Source: an uncultured Cellulophaga sp. (GTDB lineage: Bacteria > Bacteroidota > Bacteroidia > Flavobacteriales > Flavobacteriaceae). From it: a DNA stretch of 64,000 bases. How positions within the stretch are numbered: position 1 is the first letter of the stretch; each line of letters opens with the position of its first letter. Made by a program: the position numbers and the translations under genes. The notes beneath the pieces are model-generated. The model was given only the letters and a program-made list of their open reading frames with translations. It did no database searches and was not told the DNA's origin. Shown here piece after piece: positions 41,133 through 49,699 of this stretch. Where the stretch lies: contig CANMEI010000001.1 in assembly GCA_947496695.1 (NCBI GenBank), forward strand, positions 434,001 through 498,000. Direction: 5' to 3'.

Positions 41133-43366
41133 GTAAGCAAATTAATGTAGCACTAATTGGAAATCCTAATACAGGAAAAACATCTGTTTTTAATCAGCTT
41201 ACTGGTTTAAACCAAAAAGTGGGTAATTACCCTGGTATTACTGTTGAAAAAAAAGAGGGTATTTGCAAACTACCACGTGGCGTAAAAGCTCATATTATAG
41301 ATTTGCCCGGCACCTATAGCCTTAACACCACATCATTAGATGAAAGTGTTGCTGTAGAACTATTATTAAATAAAAATGATAAGGATTTTCCTGATGTAGC
41401 TGTTGTGGTTACTGATGTAGAAAACCTAAAAAGAAATCTACTTTTATTTACACAAATTAAAGATTTAAAAATTCCGACAATATTAGTCATTAATATGGCT
41501 GATAGAATGTCTAGAAAAGGGATTAGTATTGATATTCCATTACTAGAAAAGAAACTAGATACTAAAATTGCACTAGTTAGTACACGTAAAAAAGTTGGAA
41601 TTGATAAATTAAAAGAATTAATTATTGATTATAAAAACCTGTCAATCAAGCAAAATATTGATATGACAGTTATTGCATCTGAATATTTTGAAAGATTAAA
41701 AAAGGCTTTTCCTAAAGAAGATATTTACAAACTTTGGTTAGTAATCACCCAAGACGTAAATTTTATGCCAATTCAAAAGAATTTGCAAGAAACAGCTAGA
41801 TCTTTCGATACAAAATCAAAATCTGAATTAAAAAAATTACAACAAAAAGAAACTATTTTAAGATACCAATTTATAAATGGTATTCTTAAACAAACTCATA
41901 AAATAGACCTTAACGCGGCTAAAGGCTTACGCGCTACTTTAGATAAGGTTTTAATGCACAAAGTATTTGGATACCTAATATTCTTTGCCATTTTACTTTT
42001 GATTTTTCAAGCAATTTACGATTGGAGCTCTTACCCAATGGATTTTATTGAAAGTTCATTTGCTACCGCTAGTGAATGGATTAAAAATACACTACCGCCA
42101 GGAGTATTTACTGATCTAATTGCTGAAGGAATTTTAGCAGGTATTGGTGGTGTTGTCATATTTATACCTCAAATAGCATTTCTTTTCTTTTTTATTGCCT
42201 TATTAGAAGAGACAGGGTATATGAGCCGTGTAGTTTTATTAATGGATAAATTAATGCGTCCGTTTGGCTTGAGTGGTAAAAGTGTAGTCCCTCTAATATC
42301 AGGTACAGCTTGTGCTATTCCTGCAATTATGGCAACCCGTACAATTGAAAACTGGAAAGAACGGTTAATTACTATTTTAGTTACTCCATTTACAACATGT
42401 TCCGCTCGTTTACCTGTATACCTAATAATTATCACATTAGTTATTCCTGAAGGAAGGTTTTATGGTTTAAGCTACCAAGCTCTTACACTAATGTTACTTT
42501 ATTTACTTGGTTTTTTTACTGCAATAGTATCTGCAATGTGCTTAAACAAAATATTAAAATTCAAAAGTAAATCATACTTTGTAGTTGAAATGCCTAACTA
42601 CAAACTTCCTTTAGTTAAAAATGTAGCATATACAGTACTTGAAAAAACAAAAAGTTTTGTTTTTGGAGCTGGAAAAATAATTTTAGCAATATCAATTATT
42701 CTTTGGTTTTTAGGTTCTAATGGTTTTTCTGATGATTTTCAGAATGCAACTAGTATTATTGAAAACAGAATAACAGAAAATGGTTTGTCTGATTTTAATA
42801 AAGAAAATATTCATACCGAATTAGTCCGTTATGAAAAAGAATTGAATGATAGTGTTGTAAAAAAAGTTTACAAGATAAACGCATTAGCCATAAAAGATTC
42901 AGTTGCTCAAAAACAAGCTACACTTTTTAAACATGCGAAAGATCAAGAAATATCAAGCTATAAACTTGAAAACTCATATATGGGTTATATGGGTAAAGCA
43001 ATTACACCAATTGTAGAGCCATTAGGTTATGATTGGAAAATTGGTATTGCCGTTCTTACATCATTTGCTGCCCGTGAGGTTTTCGTAGGTACTCTAGCTA
43101 CAATATATAGTGTTGGTAGTGATGAAGAAGAAACTATTACCAATAGAATGGCGGCAGAAATAAATCCTAAAACTAATAAGCCTCTATTTAATTTAGCATC
43201 AGGTGTTTCTTTATTATTATTCTATGCTTTTGCTATGCAATGTGCTAGTACATTAGCTATAGTAAAAAGAGAAACAAATACTTGGAAATGGCCTATAGCT
43301 CAATTAGTTTTTATGAGCGCATTTGCTTATGTTGTTGCCTTAGCCGCTTATCAAATATTAAAGTAA
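41129..43366 (+). CDS. feoB: Ferrous iron transporter FeoB
   Basis: A 745-aa protein. The N-terminal G domain has G1 GNPNTGKT (11-18), G3 DLPG (58-61) and G4 'NMAD' (in 'VINMADR'), then a helical GDI-like region. The membrane domain includes the two Gate motifs ('ISGTACAIPAIMATRTIENW' and 'SFAAREVFVGTLA') with conserved Cys. An insertion of about 70 polar residues between the two membrane halves resembles those of other Bacteroidetes FeoB. It imports Fe2+ across the inner membrane. It is followed by a Cys-rich small protein. Confidence 0.96.
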   Translation: MSKQINVALIGNPNTGKTSVFNQLTGLNQKVGNYPGITVEKKEGICKLPRGVKAHIIDLPGTYSLNTTSLDESVAVELLLNKNDKDFPDVAVVVTDVENLKRNLLLFTQIKDLKIPTILVINMADRMSRKGISIDIPLLEKKLDTKIALVSTRKKVGIDKLKELIIDYKNLSIKQNIDMTVIASEYFERLKKAFPKEDIYKLWLVITQDVNFMPIQKNLQETARSFDTKSKSELKKLQQKETILRYQFINGILKQTHKIDLNAAKGLRATLDKVLMHKVFGYLIFFAILLLIFQAIYDWSSYPMDFIESSFATASEWIKNTLPPGVFTDLIAEGILAGIGGVVIFIPQIAFLFFFIALLEETGYMSRVVLLMDKLMRPFGLSGKSVVPLISGTACAIPAIMATRTIENWKERLITILVTPFTTCSARLPVYLIIITLVIPEGRFYGLSYQALTLMLLYLLGFFTAIVSAMCLNKILKFKSKSYFVVEMPNYKLPLVKNVAYTVLEKTKSFVFGAGKIILAISIILWFLGSNGFSDDFQNATSIIENRITENGLSDFNKENIHTELVRYEKELNDSVVKKVYKINALAIKDSVAQKQATLFKHAKDQEISSYKLENSYMGYMGKAITPIVEPLGYDWKIGIAVLTSFAAREVFVGTLATIYSVGSDEEETITNRMAAEINPKTNKPLFNLASGVSLLLFYAFAMQCASTLAIVKRETNTWKWPIAQLVFMSAFAYVVALAAYQILK

Positions 43367-43372
43367 AAGATT

Positions 43373-43516
43373 ATGATACAGCAAGTTTTAATGTACATTA
43401 CACTAACTATTGCATCTGGTTATATTGTAAAAAAATTCTTTTTACCTAAATCTCTTTTTTCTTCAAAAAAGCAAAAACAAAAAAGGTGTGGTTCTACAGA
43501 TTGTGGCTGTAATTAA
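43373..43516 (+). CDS. FeoB-associated Cys-rich membrane protein, 47 aa
   Basis: A short frame from ATG at 43373 to TAA at 43514-43516, 6 bases after feoB. One N-terminal membrane helix ('QQVLMYITLTIASGYIV') is followed by a basic stretch and the C-terminal motif 'CGSTDCGC' with three Cys. This matches the small family of FeoB-associated Cys-rich membrane proteins (FeoC-like in position, not in fold). The Cys cluster could bind iron or sense its redox state. Confidence 0.88.
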   Translation: MIQQVLMYITLTIASGYIVKKFFLPKSLFSSKKQKQKRCGSTDCGCN

Positions 43517-43718
43517 AACTAAAAAATACCATAACATTTATTTAAAAGTTCAAGCAACCTTTTAAGTACAAGTAACGTCTTATTAACTAAGAGACTTATT
43601 TACTTCTGTTTTTCTTAGAAAAGTTAAAGTATTGATAAATAACTCTTAACGAAAAACCAAAGATAGTTCTATTTATGAATTTCTGAGTTTTTTTGTTTTA
43701 AATATTTAAGCCAACTTT

Positions 43719-45248
43719 ATGCTCAAGAGAACTAATTTTTTATTCATTTTTTTATTCTGCTTAAACCTTTCAACTCTATTTTCACAAAATATAAGTGCTA
43801 CAATAATAGACTCCACCTCTTTAAAACCAATTCCATTTGCAACTATTCAATGGTCTGTTGATAAAGGCATTATTACTAATGAAGATGGCGAATTCAACCT
43901 TAATATAGATCAAAGTATACAGCTAAAAGATTCAATTTATATTTCTTCAATGGGCTACACTACACTTGGTAAAACTTTTGAAGAACTTAAAGACAGTATT
44001 ATCTATTTATCACCCAACACCATTTTACTAAAAAATGTAATAGTTTCAAACAAAAATTATACAGCTGATGAAATTATTGACTTTGTGAAAGAAAATCTAG
44101 ATAAAAATTACAATAGAGATTATACTAAAAAAAGAATGTTTTTGCGTGAACGTTATTTTCAAAACACGAATAAAACAAACTATTCAGATTTTGAATCAAC
44201 TATTACTGCTTTTAATAGTCATTTTTTAGATAGTGTAATACAAAGTATCCCAAAAAGTGATGAACGGTATACAGAATCTTTATTTGACCTTTACGGAAAT
44301 TACAACGAAGGAAATCAAAAAATAGATTTAATAAAGGCATCTGAACTTTATGATAAAAATAGTGAGGTAGATGTTAAAAAACTAGAAGAAAGGTTCAATA
44401 AAATCATCAAAGAAAATGTAAAAACAACTTCTTATTTTAAAGTGAAGTCTGGAATTTTCGGAAGTAAAATTGATTCTGAAGGACTATTTAATACTGAAAT
44501 TGATTCCAGTGATGTAGATGCCTTAAATAAAAAATTAGAAGAAGAGCAAGAACGAAAAAAAGATCGTAAAATCTATTTTGCAAAAAACATAAAAAAAGAA
44601 GTTGGTAATCGCTTTAAAAATCTATTTTTTATGGATAATACAGATTTGAACTTTATTACAAAATCACGCAAATATGAATTTAACCTAATAGAATATGCTT
44701 ATTTAGGGACAGACCCTGTTTATGTCATAAATTTTAAACCTAAAAACGGAGCTGATTACCAAGGTACATTATTTGTAAATTTTGATGATTTTGCCATTCT
44801 AAGAGCTGACTATGAAAATGTAAAATCAATTAAAACATTTAAATTACTAGGTATTTCTATGAATCAGTATCTAGATAAAGGAAAAATGATTTTCTACAAA
44901 GATTCTGATAAAAAATACAACCTAAGGTATTTAGAATATGAAAATGGGGCTAAGGTTGGAATAAAAAGACCTTTAAAAATTATTGAAAAAAACAAAGTGG
45001 TAAAAGGTAAAAACAAACAAAATGAACTCTCGTTAAAAATGGATCTTGCCTTAACAAGTACCAATAAATATGAAATAGTAGTTTTTAATACAGAAAAAAG
45101 CACCTCGGCAACTTATGATTCATTTACTGAAAACAATGATGTTCTACCTACGTATATGCCCAACTACAATCCTGAGTTTTGGAAAGGGTATAATATTATA
45201 GAACCTAATACTGCAATCAAAGAATTTACTTCTAAAGAAGTTGAATAA
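43719..45248 (+). CDS. Secreted protein with carboxypeptidase-like regulatory domain, 509 aa
   Basis: A signal peptide (about 1-22) is followed by a CarboxypepD_reg-like beta-sandwich ('ISATIIDSTSLKPIPFATIQ', then 'NEDGEFNLNIDQ', 'YISSMGYTTL'), as seen at the start of TonB receptors, but there is no plug or barrel here. The remaining 390 residues are lysine-rich with a beta-strand region near 'YVINFKPKNGADYQGTLFVN' and 'FAILRADYEN'. The architecture is common in Bacteroidetes surface proteins; the role is unknown. It ends 3 bases before the stop of the converging DUF423 gene. Confidence 0.82.
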   Translation: MLKRTNFLFIFLFCLNLSTLFSQNISATIIDSTSLKPIPFATIQWSVDKGIITNEDGEFNLNIDQSIQLKDSIYISSMGYTTLGKTFEELKDSIIYLSPNTILLKNVIVSNKNYTADEIIDFVKENLDKNYNRDYTKKRMFLRERYFQNTNKTNYSDFESTITAFNSHFLDSVIQSIPKSDERYTESLFDLYGNYNEGNQKIDLIKASELYDKNSEVDVKKLEERFNKIIKENVKTTSYFKVKSGIFGSKIDSEGLFNTEIDSSDVDALNKKLEEEQERKKDRKIYFAKNIKKEVGNRFKNLFFMDNTDLNFITKSRKYEFNLIEYAYLGTDPVYVINFKPKNGADYQGTLFVNFDDFAILRADYENVKSIKTFKLLGISMNQYLDKGKMIFYKDSDKKYNLRYLEYENGAKVGIKRPLKIIEKNKVVKGKNKQNELSLKMDLALTSTNKYEIVVFNTEKSTSATYDSFTENNDVLPTYMPNYNPEFWKGYNIIEPNTAIKEFTSKEVE

Positions 45249-45251
45249 TAA

Positions 45252-45623
45252 TTATATAAAATGTACAATTAATAAACCCCACCCTAAAACTAAAAATAAA
45301 CCACCAAGAGGTGTAATTGGACCTAATATTTTTATTTTTTTATTTTTTGATGCGCTAATACAAAGACCATAAATACTAAAAGAAAATAGAAAAACACCTA
45401 TAATAAAGCTATACACAATATAGTTTTCTATTGCTGTTGAAAAATTTAAATTAAAACCTATAAACAATAATACTATGGCATGATACATTTGGTATTTTAC
45501 GCCAGTTTCAAAGCTTTTTAATTGATCTTCAGTAAAAGTTTTTTTTAATGCATGTGCACCAAAAGCTCCAAAAATTACAGCTAACATTCCTAAAATTGCT
45601 CCAAAAATTTGTGCCAAAACCAT
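45252..45623 (-). CDS. DUF423 family membrane protein (YgdD-like)
   Basis: A 123-aa protein with four hydrophobic helices. The signature 'GMLAVIFGAFGAHALKKTFT' near the N-terminus, 'KYQMYHAIVLLFIGF' and 'LGPITPLGGLFLVLGWGLLI' at the end define DUF423. A minus-strand -7 box (TACTTTTG at 45643-45650) lies 20 bases upstream. The function is not known. The gene has only 3 bases between its end and that of the converging gene. Confidence 0.92.
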   Translation of the reverse strand: MVLAQIFGAILGMLAVIFGAFGAHALKKTFTEDQLKSFETGVKYQMYHAIVLLFIGFNLNFSTAIENYIVYSFIIGVFLFSFSIYGLCISASKNKKIKILGPITPLGGLFLVLGWGLLIVHFI

Positions 45624-45642
45624 ATCAATATCTTTAATGTAA

Positions 45643-45650
45643 CAAAAGTA
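45643..45650 (-). promoter_or_regulatory. Candidate -7 box of the DUF423 gene
   Basis: The minus strand reads TACTTTTG, matching TAnnTTTG, 20 bases before the start codon. Confidence 0.4.
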
Positions 45651-45673
45651 GTCAAGTTCAAATTAAATAAAAG

Positions 45674-46084
45674 TTATTTTATCTGAACACTTATAAATTT
45701 ATCTTCATTAACTGTAAAAGCACATTCTTCAAAATCTGGAGCACCAAATGTTTTTAATTTACCATATGAAAACCCTAATGACTCTTTTGGAATTCCAATA
45801 AAATTTGTGTCTAGCTTTTCATTAGAATTTTCATCATGAAAAATTGCAATTGCATATTTTCCGTCAGGAATATCTAAAAGATCAAGTTTTGTTATACCTG
45901 TATTCGCTTTTTCTTTTTTTGATTTAAATACTGTATCAAACTTTAAAAAACCTTTTGATTTATTATACAACGCAACACAAATATTCCCATTATCATTTTC
46001 CACATTACTAACCTCTATACTAATTTTATGTTGTGCTTGTATAAATATTGGAAATATAAGTAAGCATAAAAATATTGCTTTCAT
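45674..46084 (-). CDS. DUF2141 family secreted protein, 136 aa
   Basis: A signal peptide (MKAIFLCLLIFPIFIQAQ) is followed by the DUF2141 beta-sandwich: 'NDNGNICVALYNKSKGFLKF', then 'DIPDGKYAIAIFHDENSNEK' and 'LDTNFIGIPKESLGFSYG'. The D-x-N-x-N-x-x-x-D pattern is the family hallmark. It is secreted or periplasmic; the function is unknown. Confidence 0.92.
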   Translation of the reverse strand: MKAIFLCLLIFPIFIQAQHKISIEVSNVENDNGNICVALYNKSKGFLKFDTVFKSKKEKANTGITKLDLLDIPDGKYAIAIFHDENSNEKLDTNFIGIPKESLGFSYGKLKTFGAPDFEECAFTVNEDKFISVQIK

Positions 46085-46162
46085 AAAATGTGTTTTTACA
46101 ATTATTTTACTAAGTCAAAAACTTAGCCAAGATAGAGTAATCCTATTAAAAAATATTCTAAT

Positions 46163-46984
46163 CTATCCTAAACCTACATCTAAGGTCATCATTACTATAA
46201 AACCACCTATAAAACCCATTACAGCAATATCTGTATGATTATCTTGTTGTGTTTCAGGTATTACTTCTTCTACTACCACAAAAATCATAGCCCCTGCTGC
46301 AAAAGCAAGTGCATATGGTAAAATTGGCTGAAAAGACATTACAGCCCAAGCACCAATTACTGCAGCAATTGGCTCTACTAATGCTGATGCTTGGCCATAC
46401 ATAAAACTTTTAGTCCTACTTAAACCTTGTCTTCTTAATGGCATAGCCACTGCAAAACCTTCTGGAAAATTTTGTAAACCTATCCCTAATGCTAAAGCTA
46501 CTGCTCCACCAATACTAGCTCCATCAAAACCCGCGGCAACACCTCCAAATAAAACACCTACTGCTAAACCTTCTGGAATATTGTGAAGTGTAATAGCTAA
46601 TGTTAATAATGTTGTTTTATGCCATGGGGTTTTAATACCTTCCTTTTCACTTTCTTTAAAATTAATGTGTAAATGTGGCAACACCTTATCTAAACCAAAA
46701 AGAAATAATGCTCCAAACAAAAAGCCTACTGCAGCAGGAATTACTTTTTCAAATCCTTCTCCAGGACTCATTTCAATACCAGGCGCTAATAAACTCCAAA
46801 AACTTGCTGCTACCATTACTCCGCCTGTAAAACCTAACATTCCATCTAAAAGAGCTCTATTCATTGTTTTAAACAAAAAAACTAATGCTGCACCTAATGC
46901 AGTAAGTGCCCAAGTAAAAACCGTAGCGTAAAAAGCAGCTAAAACCGGATCTATCGATTCAAAATATGAAATTATTTGTTCCAT
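46163..46984 (-). CDS. ZIP family metal transporter
   Basis: A 273-aa membrane protein with eight predicted helices. The metal-binding motifs are 'HNIPEGLAVGV' (helix 4) and 'NFPEGFAVAMPLRR' (helix 5), where the latter has Asn in place of the first His, as in GufA/ZIP-type proteins. 'EVIPE' occurs near the C-terminus. ZIPs bring Zn2+, Fe2+ or Mn2+ into the cytosol. It is the last gene of the operon mntR - Nramp-USP - ZIP (gaps 30 and 23 bases), so it is probably under MntR control. Confidence 0.92.
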   Translation of the reverse strand: MEQIISYFESIDPVLAAFYATVFTWALTALGAALVFLFKTMNRALLDGMLGFTGGVMVAASFWSLLAPGIEMSPGEGFEKVIPAAVGFLFGALFLFGLDKVLPHLHINFKESEKEGIKTPWHKTTLLTLAITLHNIPEGLAVGVLFGGVAAGFDGASIGGAVALALGIGLQNFPEGFAVAMPLRRQGLSRTKSFMYGQASALVEPIAAVIGAWAVMSFQPILPYALAFAAGAMIFVVVEEVIPETQQDNHTDIAVMGFIGGFIVMMTLDVGLG

Positions 46985-47007
46985 TATATCTATTTTAATT
47001 CTAATTA

Positions 47008-48897
47008 TTATACTATTAAAACTGGTATATCAACATTATGCCTAACAGTATCTACCGTTGTACCAAACAAAATATCTTTAAATAATTTATGGCCGTGTGC
47101 ACCCATTATTAAAATATCAAAATCTTCTTGGTTTACTATTTTTGAAATTTTCTTTTTAGGGCTACCAAATGCTAATAAAATTGAAATACTATATCCCATT
47201 GCTATCAATTCTTTTTTATACTTTTCTAAATATATCCGGTCACTTAAAGTCTCATAATCATAAGTATTATTGCCGTGCACAATTGAACCGGCAGTTTCTA
47301 CTACATGAATTAAAGTATACACTGCGTTTTCACCTCCTAAATTTAGTGCAGTTGCTATTGATTTTTGATCACTGTTTGAAAAATCGATAGCAATAGCTAT
47401 ATTTTTATAATTGATTTTCTTTAAATTTTCATTTATAAAAATCTGCTCAATATGTGGTACATGCTGTACTTTTCTAGATGTTTTTATTACTATTGGTTTT
47501 AAAATAATATAAAACAGCAATACTAAAGCTCCCAAAGCTATAGGCACAACAAACACCCATATGTATATATGGTTTGAACTATATATTAGCCAGCCAGCTA
47601 TTTCATCATAAACCAATTTTGCGTTTAAAGTAACAATTATTAAAGCAACAACCCATGAGGCTATTTTTGTTAATGTACCAATTGCAAAATCGCCCATTTT
47701 TTTTTGATCACTTACAAAATGTATTAATGGGATTATAGCAAAACCTAATTGTAAGCTTAACACAACTTGACTTAATATTAATAACTTACCTGTAGCACTT
47801 TCTCCAAAGTAAATTACGGTAACTAATGCTGGAGCAATAGCTATAACACGAGTAACTACCCTACGAACCCAAGGTTGAATTCTTAAATTTAAATAACCTT
47901 CCATTACAATTTGCCCTGCTAAAGTGCCTGTTACAGTACTACTTTGCCCAGCTGCTATTAATGCCAAAGCAAATAGTATTCCTGCCCATTTTGAACCTAG
48001 CAAGGGTTCTAATAAACGGTGTGCATCTTGTATTTCAGCCACTTCAAACATTCCATTTTTATAAAAAGTAGCGGCTGCTAAAATTAAAATTGCGGCATTA
48101 ACAAAAAATGCAAGGTTTAAGGCTATAGTTGAATCTATAAAATTATATTTAATAGCCTGTTTAATTCCTTTTTTTGTTTTTTCAAACTTTCTGGTTTGTA
48201 CTAATGATGAGTGTAAGTATAAGTTATGAGGCATTACAGTTGCTCCAATAATCCCAATAGCAATATATAATGCTGCACTGTTTGGCATAGTTGGTACAAA
48301 ACCTATAATCATTTCACCTACATCTGGCTTTGCAAAAAATACCTCTATAAAAAAAGAACCACCAATTATTGCAATTAATGATATTATAAAGGCTTCCATT
48401 TTACGAATTCCTTTATTAATTAAAAATAATAGTAAAAAAGTATCTAATACTGTAATGCAAACGCCCCAAGTTAAAGGAATATCAAACAACAATTGCAAAC
48501 CAATTGCCATACCAATAACCTCTGCTAAATCACAAGCCGCAATGGCAATTTCTGCAAAAACATACAGAATAAAGTTTACAGGTTTAGAGTATGTTTCTCT
48601 TGATGCTTGTGCTAAATCTTTTCCTTGTACAATACCCAACCTAGCGCTTAAACTTTGTAACAATAATGCCATAATATTAGACATTAATAACACCCATAAA
48701 AGTTGGTACCCAAATTGGCTACCACCTGCTAAATCAGTTGCCCAATTTCCAGGATCCATGTAACCAACACTAATTAAATATGCAGGACCAAAAAATGCAG
48801 CAATTTTTTTCCATAAAGAGGTGTTTTGAGTTACTTTAACAGACTCATTTACTTCTTCAAGTGATTTATTATTATGCTGCTTAAATTCTTCTTTCAT
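47008..48897 (-). CDS. mntH: Nramp divalent-metal transporter fused to a universal stress domain
   Basis: A 629-aa fusion. Residues about 30-460 are an Nramp transporter, with the metal-site motifs 'GYMDPGNWATD' (helix 1) and 'VMPHNLYLHSSLV' (helix 6) intact. Residues about 480-629 form a UspA-like domain; 'MGAHGHKLFKDILFGTT' fits the ATP-binding pattern G-x2-G-x9-G-[ST] with G599, G602, G612 and T613. The Usp domain would face the cytosol and could sense ATP or stress to tune uptake (inference). It is downstream of the DtxR-type regulator gene and upstream of the ZIP gene in one operon. Confidence 0.92.
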   Translation of the reverse strand: MKEEFKQHNNKSLEEVNESVKVTQNTSLWKKIAAFFGPAYLISVGYMDPGNWATDLAGGSQFGYQLLWVLLMSNIMALLLQSLSARLGIVQGKDLAQASRETYSKPVNFILYVFAEIAIAACDLAEVIGMAIGLQLLFDIPLTWGVCITVLDTFLLLFLINKGIRKMEAFIISLIAIIGGSFFIEVFFAKPDVGEMIIGFVPTMPNSAALYIAIGIIGATVMPHNLYLHSSLVQTRKFEKTKKGIKQAIKYNFIDSTIALNLAFFVNAAILILAAATFYKNGMFEVAEIQDAHRLLEPLLGSKWAGILFALALIAAGQSSTVTGTLAGQIVMEGYLNLRIQPWVRRVVTRVIAIAPALVTVIYFGESATGKLLILSQVVLSLQLGFAIIPLIHFVSDQKKMGDFAIGTLTKIASWVVALIIVTLNAKLVYDEIAGWLIYSSNHIYIWVFVVPIALGALVLLFYIILKPIVIKTSRKVQHVPHIEQIFINENLKKINYKNIAIAIDFSNSDQKSIATALNLGGENAVYTLIHVVETAGSIVHGNNTYDYETLSDRIYLEKYKKELIAMGYSISILLAFGSPKKKISKIVNQEDFDILIMGAHGHKLFKDILFGTTVDTVRHNVDIPVLIV

Positions 48898-48927
48898 TTT
48901 ATATAAATGAATTAAAAATATATTCTA

Positions 48928-49581
48928 TTAATCGCATCTTACATATAGGTTTGATGCTATTTGGTGTGATATTAAAATAGATTTATCATTAATATTAATT
49001 TGTAATGAACCATCAAAATCTTCTTTATCTAGTACTGTAATCTTATCTCCTAATGCAATCCCGTGCTTATCTAAAAATTTTAAAAATGGAGCTGAAGAAT
49101 CTTTAACCCCCACACAAATACCCGTTTGGTTTAACTCAACTTCATTTAATAATTTTTTTGTAGTCTTTGTTAATTCACCACTTTTTGATGGAATTGGATC
49201 TCCGTGTGGATCAAACTTTGGGCAACCAAGGTGTTTATCTAAACTATCAATTAATTTTTCACTTTTAATATGCTCTAGTTGTTCTGCAATTTCATGGACT
49301 TCATCCCATGAAAAATCTAATTTATCAACTAAAAAAACTTCCCATAAACGATGTTTTCTAACAATAGATAATGCTTTTTTTTCTCCATTATCAGTTAAAC
49401 TAACACCTTGATATTTCTTGTATGAAACATATTCTTTTTCCGAAAGTTTACGAATCATATCTGTTACCGATGAAGCTTTAGTTTCCATCTGCTCCGCTAT
49501 TGCATTTGTTGATACTCTTTTATTTTCAGTACCACCCAAATGATAGATTGCTTTTATATAATCTTCTTCAGAATGTGTCAT
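48928..49581 (-). CDS. mntR: DtxR/MntR family metal-dependent regulator
   Basis: A 217-aa protein. The N-terminal winged helix is 'EDYIKAIYHLGG' through 'VSTNAIAEQMETKASSVTDM'. The metal-binding dimerization domain follows, with 'HRLWEVFLVDKLDFSWDEVH' and 'EAEQLEH'-like 'EIAEQLEHIKSEKLI', plus 'LGCPKFDPHGDPIP' which is highly conserved. A C-terminal SH3/FeoA-like domain completes it. The neighbouring metal genes suggest Mn2+ or Fe2+ sensing. A palindrome and divergent promoters lie between it and the TonB receptor gene. Confidence 0.94.
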   Translation of the reverse strand: MTHSEEDYIKAIYHLGGTENKRVSTNAIAEQMETKASSVTDMIRKLSEKEYVSYKKYQGVSLTDNGEKKALSIVRKHRLWEVFLVDKLDFSWDEVHEIAEQLEHIKSEKLIDSLDKHLGCPKFDPHGDPIPSKSGELTKTTKKLLNEVELNQTGICVGVKDSSAPFLKFLDKHGIALGDKITVLDKEDFDGSLQININDKSILISHQIASNLYVRCD

Positions 49582-49595
49582 TAAAAAAATTTAAA

Positions 49596-49670
49596 CAAAA
49601 GTACGTTTTTATTTTAAATACAAAAATATATTTTTGTGATGTAAAATATATTTTTAGATTTGTCTAAAAA
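49596..49670. promoter_or_regulatory. Divergent promoter region and candidate MntR operator
   Basis: A perfect 16-bp palindrome at 49621-49636 (CAAAAATATATTTTTG) contains back-to-back -7 boxes: forward TATTTTTG (49629-49636) and the same reading backwards (49621-49628). A second minus-strand -7 match is at 49596-49603. A separate inverted repeat, TTTTTAGA (49651-49658) / TCTAAAAA (49663-49670) with a 4-base centre, lies just past the predicted start for the receptor gene. It looks like a DtxR/MntR-family site. Binding there would repress the receptor when metal is plentiful. Confidence 0.55.
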
Positions 49671-49699
49671 TAAAGTTTAACAAATTAAAAAAATATAAA

